Shown: positions 23,676 to 35,333 of the stretch, piece by piece
How the letters are laid out: every line of letters begins with the position of its first letter
How positions within the stretch are numbered: the stretch's first letter is position 1
NCBI RefSeq assembly: GCF_030272615.1
Contig: NC_081415.1
Location: forward strand, 508,450,873 to 508,514,872
Source: Cryptomeria japonica
Lineage: Eukaryota > Streptophyta > Pinopsida > Cupressales > Cupressaceae
Reading direction: 5' to 3'
Length of the DNA: 64,000 nt
Translations under genes and position numbers: made by a program
Notes under the pieces: generated by a model
Seen by the model: the letters and a program-made list of their open reading frames with translations, nothing else
Databases searched by the model: none
Told to the model about the DNA's origin: nothing

Positions 23676-26600
23676 ATGGAATTCTGCCCCACATGTGGCA
23701 ATATGCTTCAAGTTGAGCTTCCATATATGAGGCAAGAATTGCGCTTTTTCTGTCCTACTTGCCCATATATCTTTCCAATCCGACGCAAGGTAGTGGTTCA
23801 TTCAAATAGGTTAATTCTTTTCAATGCATTATTTGTTGTTCTATTCTTTATATGAAGCAGGTAAAGCTAATGTGGTTAGGTTAGCATTGCAGATTACCAA
23901 AAAAACCCCTCTTTCCAAAAAAGAGGTGGATGATGTGCTCGGTGGAGAGGATGCCTGGAAGAATGTTGATCGTACAGAAGGTATGTGTGGTGCAAGTTTA
24001 ACATGCTTTCCAATAAGCAAATGCTTTTGTAATGTCATAAGTGTTAGTGCCTGTAATCCTCAACAATTTGCTTAACATATAAATGAATACCACCAATAAA
24101 GGCAAATCCATGTTATGCGAATGTTGTGACATACTATCAGTGCTTTTGGATGTGGAATTTTATCAAAGTATGCCTATATACACACTTTAAGAAGTGATGT
24201 TGGCTGACGCAAACTGAAATGAATGATTTATTATTTGTGCACTATGATGTTTAACATAGTTTTAAGAGGTTAGGGTAAACTTGGAAAGTTAGAGCCATTG
24301 AGATGGATGAGAGTGATTTCTCATCAGATCGGTTTGTTGATACAAGAGGGGCAATATTAAACAATAATGACCTTAATTGGGTAATTGGGAAACAATTTAG
24401 AGTAGGAATTTAGAGATGGAGTCATGGCATTGGCAGATGCCAAGGTAGGGATAGGATGTTCCACTCACGAGCTCTAGAATTGTCAGTGACAAATAACATT
24501 TAATAGTGCCACCTAGTTTCTTTGGCATTGTTTTAAACCATGGTCCATGGTGTCTATTCATGTATGTTTCTAAGTAATAATATTTTAATGATATGAATTT
24601 GGAGGTTATGCTTTGATTTTCTTTTACAATTTCATCTGACTATGTACATTAGTCTGTCTCTACATTATGATTTTAAATGACATGGAAAGTTGGCAACATT
24701 CTTCTAAAACAAAGAATCCATATCTTGATTTACTGTTAACATGCAGTAAAATTCTAAGCTTCAAACAAACTTGCAAATAGGCTCTTAGAACAATCCCTTG
24801 TCATTTCCTAACAAGTCTGAATCACCTGCCAAATGTCAACATAGTTGGAACTTGAACAACTCTGCCAGGTGTTAAAATATATAAAAAGGCAAATTTTAAA
24901 TGTATCCTTCTTGATACAAAGTTTAGTTGCACAGGGTTTTAGAATTGTTTCAGATAAAGAGCTGGACCTTGTGCATTTCAGGAATGGAATGATTTAATTA
25001 CACATCCATGAGACCCATCAGTACCACAATTGTCATAGTTTTCCCAAGTCGAGTCCCATAGCAGCAATACTCTTTCGGATAAAAGATTGGCAAACTAAAA
25101 TTATAAGTTTTTTTGAAAAAATCAGGGTTTAAACAGGAAAAATTAAGGAAAAAGTTGGATTTAAAGTAAAACAAAATGTAAAAAATATAGAAAAAGAGAA
25201 AAACTACTTGTTTTTGAAGTTTAAAGGCATTTCCATAGCATAGAGATATAGAGGGCAAATAAAATAGAGTTTTTAGGCTTTTAGCCCATAAATTGTCAAA
25301 AATAGAGATTTTAGCCCATGAATTGGCCAAATGAAAAATTTGACTAAAATAGCAGAATGGAGTGTGGCATGCAAACTTTACTGGTAAATGACTCTTTGGT
25401 AAGTTCTACATGAAGCTGACAAAGTTATTGCTAAGTTAATATTAAAAGATTTCACTGAATGAAATGTGAGTAAACCTCTCGTCTTGTTGTATGATGCGAG
25501 TGGATGGTAAAATACTACTAACAACACTGCATTCCAAATTGTTATTTTTATCAAAAGAATGTTTCGTCATAGAGACTGCGCTATCATAACAAACTCTGAA
25601 ACCTTCCAAAACTTAGTAAGACCTCAAAACAACTAGAAAAACATTTTATCATTGAGAAATTTTCAAGTAGAAAACTTAAGAGAGCATATCATCCAAATCA
25701 AATTCTAGTCAAGTGATAAAAGAGAAACCATTTCTCGTAACGGGTAGTGTCAAATGGGCTTGAATTACGCATTTTCAAAGATTCCAGATACAAAACCAAG
25801 TCACATTCAAAAGCTTTGCTATTAAAGTTAAACCAAAATTGAAAATTCCAAATTTAGTCAAAGTACCGACTCATATAAAGAAGTAGAAGATAACACAAAA
25901 TACATTTTAGGATAAATATCCCTATATCAAAATAAGCATTACAAAACCACAATGACCAAGATTCTGATGTCATAAAGATTGGACATCTTGGTGTAACATT
26001 GGGTTTACATATAAACATCAGGCTGATGTTTTTATGCAGCCAAGGGAATTTGTACAACAACTTGAGAGAAGTATAAAATATTATGAAGACAAAGATGACC
26101 TACACATAAAATTACCTTTTCATTTCAAGGATTGAGACTAGGTAAAAAAAGTGAAACTATAAACATCAGGGTGATGTTTTTATGCAGCCAAGGGAATTTG
26201 TACTACAACTTGAGAGAAGTATAAAATATTATGAAGATAAAGATGACTTGCACATAATATTACCTTTTCACTTCAAGGATTGAGACTAGGTAAAAAAATG
26301 AAACTATAGCATTGTCATATTCATCAAGCAAAGCAATGATAGGACAAAGCCTAAATTAGCATCACATACAAGGAAGCCATTAAGCCAGGAATATGGATTA
26401 TTTATTTCTGAAGAACTGATTTACAAAGCTGCAACTGTAGAAAAAGATGACCATCAAATGTTGTTTGGACCAAATAATCAACAAATCTTCACAATAACAA
26501 TTTAATTGTGTAGAAAATTATGAATGTGTTGTCACGAGGATTGCACCCTGAATGATAAATCTGAAACTCAGCAATCCTGTGAAACATGGGATGATTTTCA

Positions 26601-29600
26601 GATCTGTGGGTTGCCTATAATGAAAATCAACCTCTAGATTGAGGGCTGGTTGTCTTTGAAAACCTCTTAAAATTACCAACTTGATTGGAAAAATGGAAGA
26701 GAGATTGCTGAAATTGGAATTCTAATTCTAATAGGAGGTGATGCACCTAAAATAATGATTATGATTGCTATTTTGAACCTACAATCAGCCTTAATCAAAG
26801 ATGGTTTAATGTTCACAACTCAGATTTAAACACGTAATGCATAAATGTTTCATAGAAAGGTTTTGTTTCAGCATTTGCATGGAAGGAAACAATGTTTCAC
26901 AGCCTCAACTTGCTTAAAACTAACAAACAAAAACTCTAACCTGCACTAACATGATATCTTTTGTTTTAATAGTGTATAAATAAGACATATTCAGAGGTTT
27001 ACAAGAAAGAAACACAGTGAAATACATCAGATTATTCATTCGCAACACCAAAACATGAGATATTCGAGAAGGAACAGCTGCTCTTTTTATTAATCTGAAA
27101 GAAGTTTTATACAATTCAAATGCTTGAATACTGAAAAGTAAATGAGCTACAATGCTTTGTGCTTGCTGAATGTTGCAAGGCAAAGAAAGAACTAACTTAG
27201 AAAAGAAGAAGAAGAAAAGACATATAGGAGAAGTCTTAAAAAATAACTGAGGATGGGACTGATCTTGAACTCTACTTCTTCATCCTTGAACTCAGCTGGA
27301 ACTGACTGTCTCCACCTCGAATTCTTCATCCACTTTGCATGACATTACTCTTTGGGGTCGAATTTGATGAAAAGTCATGCAAAAGGAGTGTCGGAGTTGC
27401 CCCAAATTGGAGTTGAATTGCTGGAAAACTTGCCTCAAGTGATAAGGTACCCATGTGGAGTCTTAACTGGTGTGGAACTCATGTATTCATCTCCAAGCTC
27501 TCTTTTTTTAAGGCCTAACTAGCCCTTAGACTGATAACTTTTTTCTGAGGCTCCACCTCTTGACTTGCCAACTGATTGCTGAGCTATTATGATGATTCCT
27601 CAACTGATTGAAATGCCCTGAGAATGAATACATGACCTTAGAAGCTTATGGTTTGACTTTGTCTTCAAAGATCTATGTGGAATTTTTGAGTACTCAAAGA
27701 TTCATATGTTCTAACATTTTGTACTCAAAGTTTATTCATGAGTGTACTTTGAATGCCTTTTTCTAAAAAATGACAATGTTCATATGCTGTGACTGATCTC
27801 AGACTTTCTTTCTACTGTGAGTAACTTTATGGATTGCATTGTAACCTATAGCTGGTTATATTCTTTCACCGTTTCTTCATGAAATTTGGCTTCTGAGTGT
27901 GATCATCTGTCTTCAATATAACTTGAGCACTCTCTTTTCATCTTGGGCTGTGCATTGTCCTCACCTTTGTATTTTCTTAATGCTGCAACCAAGCTCTAAA
28001 GATTCTATATCCCTGTTTTCTCTTTGTCCAAAATTCATGGTTTACTGTTATCATAGACCGTTGCTCTAATTGGAGCCCTAGGGCTGTCAAATTATCAATC
28101 ATTGCCACCTTTGCCATGATAACCATTGTCCTTACTGTCCTTTTCTCAAGCCTTGATCTTCTTATTCTGGTCTTCAAAACTCTGTTCAAACCCTGTTCAT
28201 TACACCTTTGACTGCAACCTTTGTTGATTATTAGCACTGTCCTTTTGTATGCATGATCATGTTTTCTGTTATTACTGTCTCAGAACTTGTCTTCTTCACT
28301 GTTTTGTAGCAGACTTTGGTGACTGTTAGGACTATGTACTAACTTGACATCAAACTGCTTCTCTTTCATGGTCACATTGTCTAAAGAAGACTGTGTTCTG
28401 CTCTTTTAGCTCAGATTTGTCCTTGCTTTGGTAGCTATTCTTTCTCGAGTCACTATCTCATAGAGATGTTGTTACTGTTTCTATTTTGTCTTCTTCAATG
28501 GATTTTAAATACTGCCCCTCTTAACCTCTGAGCTGATTGTATTTTTTGGTGCTTGAAGTTGCTATTATTATTGTGGACTGAGAATTGAATGCCTCTTTAT
28601 ATACACTATCATGATTGTGTTCATTGCTATTTATCATGACAAACTTGTCAGTCTTTTTATATAATGATGACTGTCCTCTGTGTGTTCACTGTTTTTTGTG
28701 TTGAAAGAGGTAACAACACATTTACCATCTCTGTTCTTGGTGCTACAACTGATTCCTTGGCAATGACTGTCATTTATTCTTGTCTTCTTAGCATCCAATG
28801 TTACTGTCTCACTGCTCTGGTCATATTGATTAAGGTGTCTTTATTGTTTTGAATCCTTGTGGGACTGATATCTTTCTCACCTCTCGGACAGTGAACAAAA
28901 TAATTGAATATGGTGTTGTTACTGCTCTTATCATTATAGATATTATCATTGTGGATATGTGCTCTTTTGCTATTGCACAACACTTGCGTGGACTGTCTTT
29001 TTCTTGTTTTACTGCTGCACTGTCTCTTATGACTATGGCTCTTCAATGGGTGTATCTGGCTCTTTCATACCTGTGTTTGCTCTGTTCAAAGGCTATGATC
29101 CTATTTTGATGCTGGGAAAGGGCTGTCTATCTTGTATTTTGATAGCTTCAAATATCTCATAGAAATGTATCAATAACAAACTCTCTTTTCATTATGACTA
29201 CCATAACTTTTTTGATACCCTAACCCTTGTGACTGAGTTAAATACATAATCTTATGAATAATGACAAAGACCCTTCCATTATAGTCTCTTAGCTAAAAGA
29301 AGTTGATTACAAAAACACCTACTCATTATGGCAATAACACAACTCATTCCCATGCATGCAATCTTGAAGTTCTCTTCTACAAATGACAATGGAAGAGTTT
29401 TTTGAAAGGTAGAACTGACCCTTTGAGTTGTTTGTGTGTATGATCTTCACTTGGGCGCTGCTTGAACCTGATAGGTATTCAAGAAAACCAATCTCACATG
29501 TGTTTTGCATTCACAACTTACTCTTAGTCCAATCTTTCAGAACAGACTGCTAATGCCACTAAACTGGTTAATGAACTCAAAACTGGAAGTAGAGACCAGA

Positions 29601-32600
29601 TCCAGGCATGGGTTTGATCTTGAGTTCTTGTTGGAGTTCTGAAATGCCATCATAGGCCTGTGTGAAGATAATCATGCAGCAAACTATGGTTCTTTCTCTT
29701 GTATAATAACTGAAACTTTCCCCAAAAAACCATAGTTCACCCTCTTGTTACGTGGATAAAGGTTCAATGACACTGCATGCAACGTGGAAAAACTCTTAAG
29801 GTATCAAATGTGACAAAGGCAGACTTGGACTCTTGATTCCACATGCAACGTGGAAAGTCTGACTTCTCTTCTAAATTCTATTTCCATCCAAACCATGCAT
29901 AATGTGTTTAACATAATTCACATGAGAGATATGCTTATTCTACTTTTAGGAAATTAATAGACTTTATTTCTTCATTAATTATTTCGATAATATAAAGTCA
30001 AAGGCCTGGTAAATAAACTTTCTTCTTTGAATTATTTTAACTTTGCACCATCTTTACCATAAAGGCCTAGGGTCCCATGTAGACCCATTTTTGGGTTTGG
30101 AAGACCAAAAATAGGCAATAGAATGATAAGGACAATTGGTGTAGGTAAGAAGTAGACCCAAAATCAAAACATGTGTGACAGAGTATTGACAGAAATTGTA
30201 ATGCCCATCCGAAACAACAAGAATCATGAGCACAAAGACAGCCTATGCATACTTTGATATATAGTTAGAAAACAATGTCGAGTTCCACACCTCAAGGCTG
30301 CAAATGGGAGGGGCATTATGGAAATCGTGGCATCTGAATATAGATTAAATTCAACCATGATGAAGTAGACACAAAATATGAAGTATGAAGAATGACCTAA
30401 AATACTACCTCAGAATATAAACCATTCTCCTGTCATAATAGTAAAATACTATCTCTTTGGACGGAAGCCCCACCAAAATAAATTATATTCAACATTTTTT
30501 ATCTTTTTAAGAAAGTTGCATGGAAACAAATATAGATGCAAATATGGATATGGTATCGGATATAGATGCAACCATTTTTTAAGAACCCCAATATGGACAC
30601 GGCTGGATACAACATTTATAAAAAACACATATACATATATCAGAGGAGATTCTCATTACTTCAAAAGCAATATAGACACATAATTGCTACACAAATAATT
30701 ATAAGTTGATTTAACAATTTACAATATGCAAAAATAGTAGAGTTGCATTGGAAGATAACCCAAAAAAATGGGTTACTGAAATAGAAAATTTGTCTTTCTC
30801 ATTTGGTGTAGGTTTTTTTATACCAAATATTTTTTAAAAACTTCCATGAATGAAGTTTTTTTAGTTTTAATTTAGGTAGATTTATGTCAAATTTTAAAAA
30901 AATCAAATCACACAGTATTCAGCATGGTTGGAAAATCAAGATTTTTTGGGCACGCGTGGGTACAGTATCTGGCCACTTTGCTTTTTAATTTAATTGAAAG
31001 ATCCTTGTACAGCCTAAGTTGGCCTAGTGGTGGAGAACTTGTGTTTTTGAAAGAGAGGTCACAAGTTCAAATCCACAAGGGGGTAAGGTATGTACGCCTC
31101 GTTTGTAGTGCAGTTAGGTACCTCCTCGCAAGGAGCATGATGCAGTCCCATATTGGTCTAACCCATCTGTAGACCCATACACAGGTTGCTGGCATCGTGG
31201 ACTAAAAAGTACCCTTTCCCTTTTTTGTAATGTGCACATTGAAAATTTTATTTAATAGATTATTTATCTATTTGTATATAGTATACACTAATTGAATTTT
31301 GTGCAGATACTATTTATATGGCATGAAGTTGTAGAGTGTATTTGCAGCAGGGTTTCATAGGTTGGTAGGAGATTGCTTAAGATTTCAGACATGATTTAAA
31401 CATGAAAAATAGTTGAAAATTGCACTCAATGGTATTTAAAAAGATGTGGTTTTTTTAGTGGGGGGGGTGGGAGTTCGCTTGCAGGACCGATTCATAAAAA
31501 ATAGGGCATAATTGTGATTTTTTGGAGTTTTTTGCTTCTATGGTACGAACCACCATGGATGCTGAACTTTATGCTCCTATTTAAGATCAGTTCAATATTC
31601 CCCTAGATTCTTTGTTCTTGCCACAACTTTAAGGTGGGGAATTATAAGTGCCAACTATGTGGTCAAGTTAACCCCTTGGAGGCCTATGACCTAGCTTTAG
31701 CCATTGTGCTTATCAGTAAGATAAAATTTAAATGTCGATTGTGTCTAAGATGGCTGTCCAGAGCCTAAGCTGGTCAAAGTTATTCTGAACAAGGTTCACA
31801 GTATCTCAAGGTAGGGCTATAATAGCTCATCTTCCCACTATTTGATTTGTGATCCAATTTTATGCCATGAATGATCTAATTTCCAATTCCTTGATGGACA
31901 AACTAATTAGGTGTGTTAGTACTAATTTTTTTTTTGGTTAATTGATAGAGGCCTTTCTACGGATAATATGACCTTTGGGACACAAACAGGGTCCAATCCC
32001 CCAGGCATGGGTTTTTAACACTCTACTCATGTCAGTGTACTGTGGAGTCTTGAGGATAGAAGAATGGTAAAAGTCCCAAAATTTTGGGATGTTGGGGGGA
32101 CTGTTATAAAACTTAATATTTGAAAATTTCTTTACAAAAAATAGTGAGGGGAGTTGCAATTTATCAATTATGTAATTGTAACGAATAGGAGTAAAAGAAA
32201 CTGAAATTTATCCAAATTTATACTCATGTATGCCATTTTGCATCAGAGATTACGAATCTTTATATGTCTTCACCCCTATCTTGAGTGGAAATTGTACCAT
32301 TGACTAAGACTCTATTATTAGACTTTGTAGGGTCATCTTGTGCATTCTCTGATGTCTCAATGTTAGCTCTGATGTACACAACCTGAACAAATTCCGACAT
32401 TGTTTATGCATTGGCTGTTTTTAAAGATGATAAATCCTGTTGCCAATTCATCATGTGAGAACTGGGTACTAGGATCCAACATTATTTATTAAACGATTAA
32501 AAGTAGATACTAAGATCATTATATTTACTTTCTAATCATTTGACCATAGCCATTGTAGCATTACTTGGAATCCAAATTGTCTTGACAAACCAAATTATTA

Positions 32601-33453
32601 ATGGAATTCAATTACTCAGGGTTTAATCCAGCACATCCCAAAACATTTTTTTATCTCTGCTTGGCACTTTCCCTATTGTGATACAAAGCTGGGTTGAGTG
32701 GCGGAGCCTTGCCACCAAGCCCGAATTAATGACTTGAGGCCATAGGGATCTTCATGGTTGTAGTCACCTTTTTTTTGTGTCAAGTGAATTTTTTTAATAG
32801 CCTGCAGGATAACTTTCACTGTTTTTCATGACTAAATAAAGCATGTAGTTACATCTTGAATATTCATAATGTTATTGGGGTTTGGGTTTCTTAAATTTTT
32901 TACAAGGTTTCTTAATAAATTTAACATTTTTCTTTGTTTGGGGTATGGGGATGTCTTGCCTTAGCTGGAATTGTTGTGGTACATGAGCATGATCCAACCA
33001 TCCTGGGGAAGGCAAGGTGTCCCAGAACACTCCACAAAGGTGACCAGTGTTAGTTTATTGTAACTTAGTGAAGAAAATAAATAAGGATAGGGCTGGGCCC
33101 TTCTTCTTGATGTAACGTGGAGACTCAGCTGGGTCCTTCTTCTTGATGTAACGTGGAGACTCAGCTGGGTCCTATTCCCATGTAATGTGTAGATTAAGCA
33201 ATTGATGTCTATAGGGCTGGGTCCTATTCCAATGTAATGTGTGGACAAGCAATAGGGCTGGGTCCAAAAGGTAACGTGGCACAAATTGCAAGTTATGTAG
33301 GCCCCAAATTGGGCGCCAAAGTGCAAAGTAGAATATGTAAAATAAAGAATTGGTTAAGGCCGACTTAGAAGACTTAAACATGAATCTTGTATATAAACAA
33401 GATTCATTCTACACAATATATATATATATATATATAAACAAGATTCATTCTAC

Positions 33454-33522
<69 letters not shown>

Positions 33523-35333
33523 CATTGCTAGCCTTATGTGAATCAGCCTTAAAAGAGCAGCGAACTATCTTCTTGTGTCAGCGATTCATTCCTAGGAACA
33601 GCGAATTGTCTCAGTGGCAGCGAATCATATCCACAGTCAGCAAATTCACTCCTATGCTCTGTGAATGATCTGCATGACAGCAAACAACAAATCTCGATAG
33701 TGCAGATAAGTCTATCAAGCTATTCCTTGTGCCCTAGTTTGGAATCTTCAGTCTGCTGTTCTTATTTATATGTTGCTTTAAGTGCAGTAAGCAAAGTTGT
33801 ATGCTGATATTGTCTAATATAAACTTGAATCTTGTTGCTAGGTTTTTCACCTCCAAGAGGGAGGTTTTCCCAGGGTAAACTTGTGTTGTGTGCCCTTTCT
33901 ATTTGTGTGCTTTGATTCTTGTGACTGCATTATTATTTCCTGCTCATTATTGTTAATCTGATCACGAAAATCAACAATCAGCCCTAGGGACATCCTCTCT
34001 ATTTGTTATTTCATCCTAGGGATGACCTACCTTTGGGGGGGTGGCACTTGGAGGGATGGTGGGGGGACATTTCTTTCCATCGTGTGATTTTGTGCCCAGC
34101 AATTCTCATGATGATTTGAACCTGGATCTTCATTGTGGCAATGCTGGCAATGCTCAGCCATGACCTTTTAGTCCCACCTAGACTATTGAGTTTGTCAATC
34201 ATTAATGTGGAATCTGCATCTGCAATTAGGTGTCCAGTTGGCAGTGTAAGAACATTTTACATAAGCTGAGGCCTTTTTGATATTAATTGATGCCAAACCT
34301 CCTAAAATCATTCTCCTACATTCTCACATTCTGCTTTGTGGCCTCATAGCTCGCTTTCATGGTTTGAATCCAGGAACATTTCTCTAGTCAAGCTTGACAA
34401 ATAGAGTTTTTATTGAGGTATAAAGCTACTCGTCATGTCATATGCTCTACGTGGCCCACCCCATTACGGGGAGATTCAAATCTTAAACAGTAGTTTTAGT
34501 TGTTTTAGTTATTATCCTGAACTTGTATGTAGGATCAATTCGAACAAGACAGTAATTTAAAGCATTCCACAGATGGTAATCTCTGGCCAAAATACCAATA
34601 CCATGACAATGTTTCAATCTTTTAAGAACAATATTTACACTAGTTCTAAATACAATTTACGCATGTGAGATTGGGGAGTTTAGGCCTCCCATCAACTTTC
34701 GGGAACTTATCCTGTTGTGAAAAGTAGAATGCGAATTGTTGTTTTTTAAATCATTAATTTTAGCCTAGTGTTAAGTGGATATCAGGATAACAATTAAAGC
34801 ATTGATGATTAGATCTGGCATTCAATTTGACTGCAAGACAACTTGAAAATTTTAAGTCAGCCTCATTCGAGGCAGATTTCAAAGATGTGGCAAATTTTTG
34901 CCCTGTTTGACTGGATGTGATAAACTACCTTTGAGAGACCTTTTAAAAGCAGCAACAGAAAGTCTCATGGATTGTGGAAATTTACTAACATTGGTTTTTA
35001 ATGGCTGTTTATGCATTCTGTCATTATTATTGACATTGGCCTTTAAACTAAAACGCATTTAATAAAACAAGTTTGTAACATTACGGCCTTAGACTGTGTC
35101 TTATTATTGTCATCTTCATAGTATAATTTTTCTGCACATTACAATTGTCATCTTATTGTTCTATTCCATGACATCTCATTGTGATTCATTTTGTGTGTGC
35201 AGCCAACTGCCCCAAATGTAACTATGGCCAAGCATATTTCATGCTAATTCAGATCAGATCAGCAGATGAGCCAACGTCAATATTCTACAAGTGCTGTAAT
35301 AATCAGTGCCAGTTCAGGTGGCGTCAGGATTGA
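23676..35333 (+). CDS. RPC11: RNA polymerase III subunit RPC11 (RPC10/POLR3K, TFIIS-like), 3 coding exons
   Basis: Coding exons are 23676-23789 (38 codons), 23893-23980 (29 codons plus one base) and 35203-35333, all with GT..AG borders and consistent phases (0 and 1). The 110-residue product matches the usual size of the Pol III zinc-ribbon subunit that stimulates RNA 3' cleavage, termination and re-initiation in the nucleus. The N-terminal ribbon has C4, C7, C26 and C29 (start MEFCPTCGNM). A conserved linker holds KKEVDDVLGGEDAWKNVD. The C-terminal TFIIS-like ribbon has C70, C73, C98 and C103, and the hairpin RSADEP (86-91) supplies acidic residues D89 and E90 that enter the polymerase active site in this family. 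The protein ends RWRQD. The ATG follows an acceptor by seven bases, so the 5' UTR is spliced. The second intron is 11222 bp. No defect is seen. Confidence 0.96.
23790..23892 (+). other. RPC11 coding intron 1 (103 bp)
   Basis: Starts GTAGTG after CGACGCAAG and ends TTGCAG before ATTACC. An alternative acceptor (GAAGCAG near 23860) would bring in a stop, so the one at 23892 is the functional choice. Confidence 0.9.
26011..26306. repeat. 148-bp tandem duplication in RPC11 intron 2
   Basis: Copies 26011-26158 and 26159-26306 share ATAAACATCAG.GTGATGTTT, then TTTATGCAGCCAAGGGAATT and AAGGATTGAGACTAGGTAAA, with only a few substitutions and one indel. Confidence 0.93.
26310..31010. other. Intronic stretch, nothing recognised
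   Basis: Contains many short Ser/Thr/Cys-rich chance frames (for example 28664-29162) but no conserved domain, LTR pair, primer-binding site or inverted termini. The repeated ACTGTC/CTGTTTT texture of 27900-29500 suggests old repeat DNA of unknown type. Confidence 0.4.
31011..31225 (+). mobile_element. tRNA-derived SINE
   Basis: An internal Pol III promoter is present: box A TGGCCTAGTGG at 31020-31030 and box B AGTTCAAATCC at 31064-31074, 33 bases apart as in tRNA genes. A SINE body of about 140 bp follows, ending in a pyrimidine stretch CCCTTTCCCTTTTTT near 31210-31222. This build (tRNA-like head, T-rich end) resembles plant Au-type SINEs. No clear target duplication could be fixed. It lies in RPC11 intron 2 in the sense orientation. 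Confidence 0.75.
31226..33091. other. Intronic stretch, nothing recognised
   Basis: No supported gene. A short GGGGGGGTGGG run lies near 31460. Parts of 31600-32760 have the look of old SINE or LTR debris, but no box A/box B pair or element end can be shown. Confidence 0.35.
33092..33290. repeat. Leader tandem repeats, about 37 bp units
   Basis: Units contain GGGTCCTTCTTCTTGATGTA and ACGTGGAGACTCAGCT (two nearly identical), followed by looser copies with CTGGGTCCTATTCC and ATGTAATGTGT. They occupy the untranslated leader after the primer-binding site. Confidence 0.8.
33300..33318 (-). other. Gypsy-type primer-binding site
   Basis: On the - strand it reads TGGCGCCCAATTTGGGGCC, three bases after the LTR end. 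TGGCGCC starts are typical of plant Gypsy (Tekay/Del-like) primer-binding sites. The tRNA is not assigned. Confidence 0.75.
33322..33976 (-). repeat. LTR of the partial Gypsy-like element (655 bp)
   Basis: On the - strand it starts TGTTGATTTTCGTG and ends TTTGCA, canonical TG..CA ends. It contains a GGGAAAACCTCCCTCTTGGAGG block typical of plant LTRs near 33850-33875 and two (TA)n runs. The right flank is ATCAG (33977-33981); the matching left target copy cannot be found because the other end is missing. Confidence 0.7.
33416..33519. repeat. Two (TA)n microsatellites flanking a duplicated spacer
   Basis: A (TA)n run at about 33416-33435 and a longer one at about 33456-33519 are each preceded by the same ATAAACAAGATTCATTCTACACA block. 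The block and TA run were evidently duplicated, by slippage or unequal exchange. Confidence 0.9.
34010..34190 (-). mobile_element. Possible second tRNA-derived SINE
   Basis: On the - strand a box A-like TGGCTGAGCATTG (34148-34160) and a box B-like GGTTCAAATC (34113-34122) are about 25 bases apart. Box B is one base short of consensus. No poly-A or poly-T end or target duplication can be shown, so this is tentative. Confidence 0.35.

Larger units (their letters stand above)
33092..33976 (-). mobile_element. Partial Gypsy-like LTR element (5' LTR, PBS, leader)
   Basis: On the - strand the order is an LTR (33976-33322), three bases, a primer-binding site (33318-33300) and a leader with tandem repeats. 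No coding region and no second LTR follow in the window, so the rest was lost or never arrived here. The element lies antisense in RPC11 intron 2, about 1.2 kb before the last coding exon. Confidence 0.7.
23981..35202 (+). other. RPC11 coding intron 2 (11222 bp)
   Basis: Starts GTATGTGT and ends TTGTGTGTGCAG. It holds a 148-bp tandem duplication (26011-26306), a tRNA-derived SINE (about 31011-31225), the right-hand part of a Gypsy-like element with an LTR (about 33092-33976) and a possible second SINE (about 34010-34190). In 24000-26000 and 26310-31010 I recognise no gene or element end; the frames there are short and featureless. Confidence 0.9.

Noticed and set aside
27900-29510. Several 60-90-codon frames on both strands
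   Set aside because: Short, Cys/Leu/Thr-rich, overlapping on opposite strands and without motifs; treated as intronic repeat debris.
32690-32760. GGTTGAGTGGCGGAGCC resembling a tRNA or SINE box A
   Set aside because: No box B follows within 30-60 bases.
33350-33541. Frame of Ile/Tyr repeats
   Set aside because: Translation of the (TA)n microsatellite.
34359-34369. GGTTTGAATCC resembling a box B
   Set aside because: No box A at the right distance and no tRNA cloverleaf, so neither a tRNA gene nor a SINE can be claimed.
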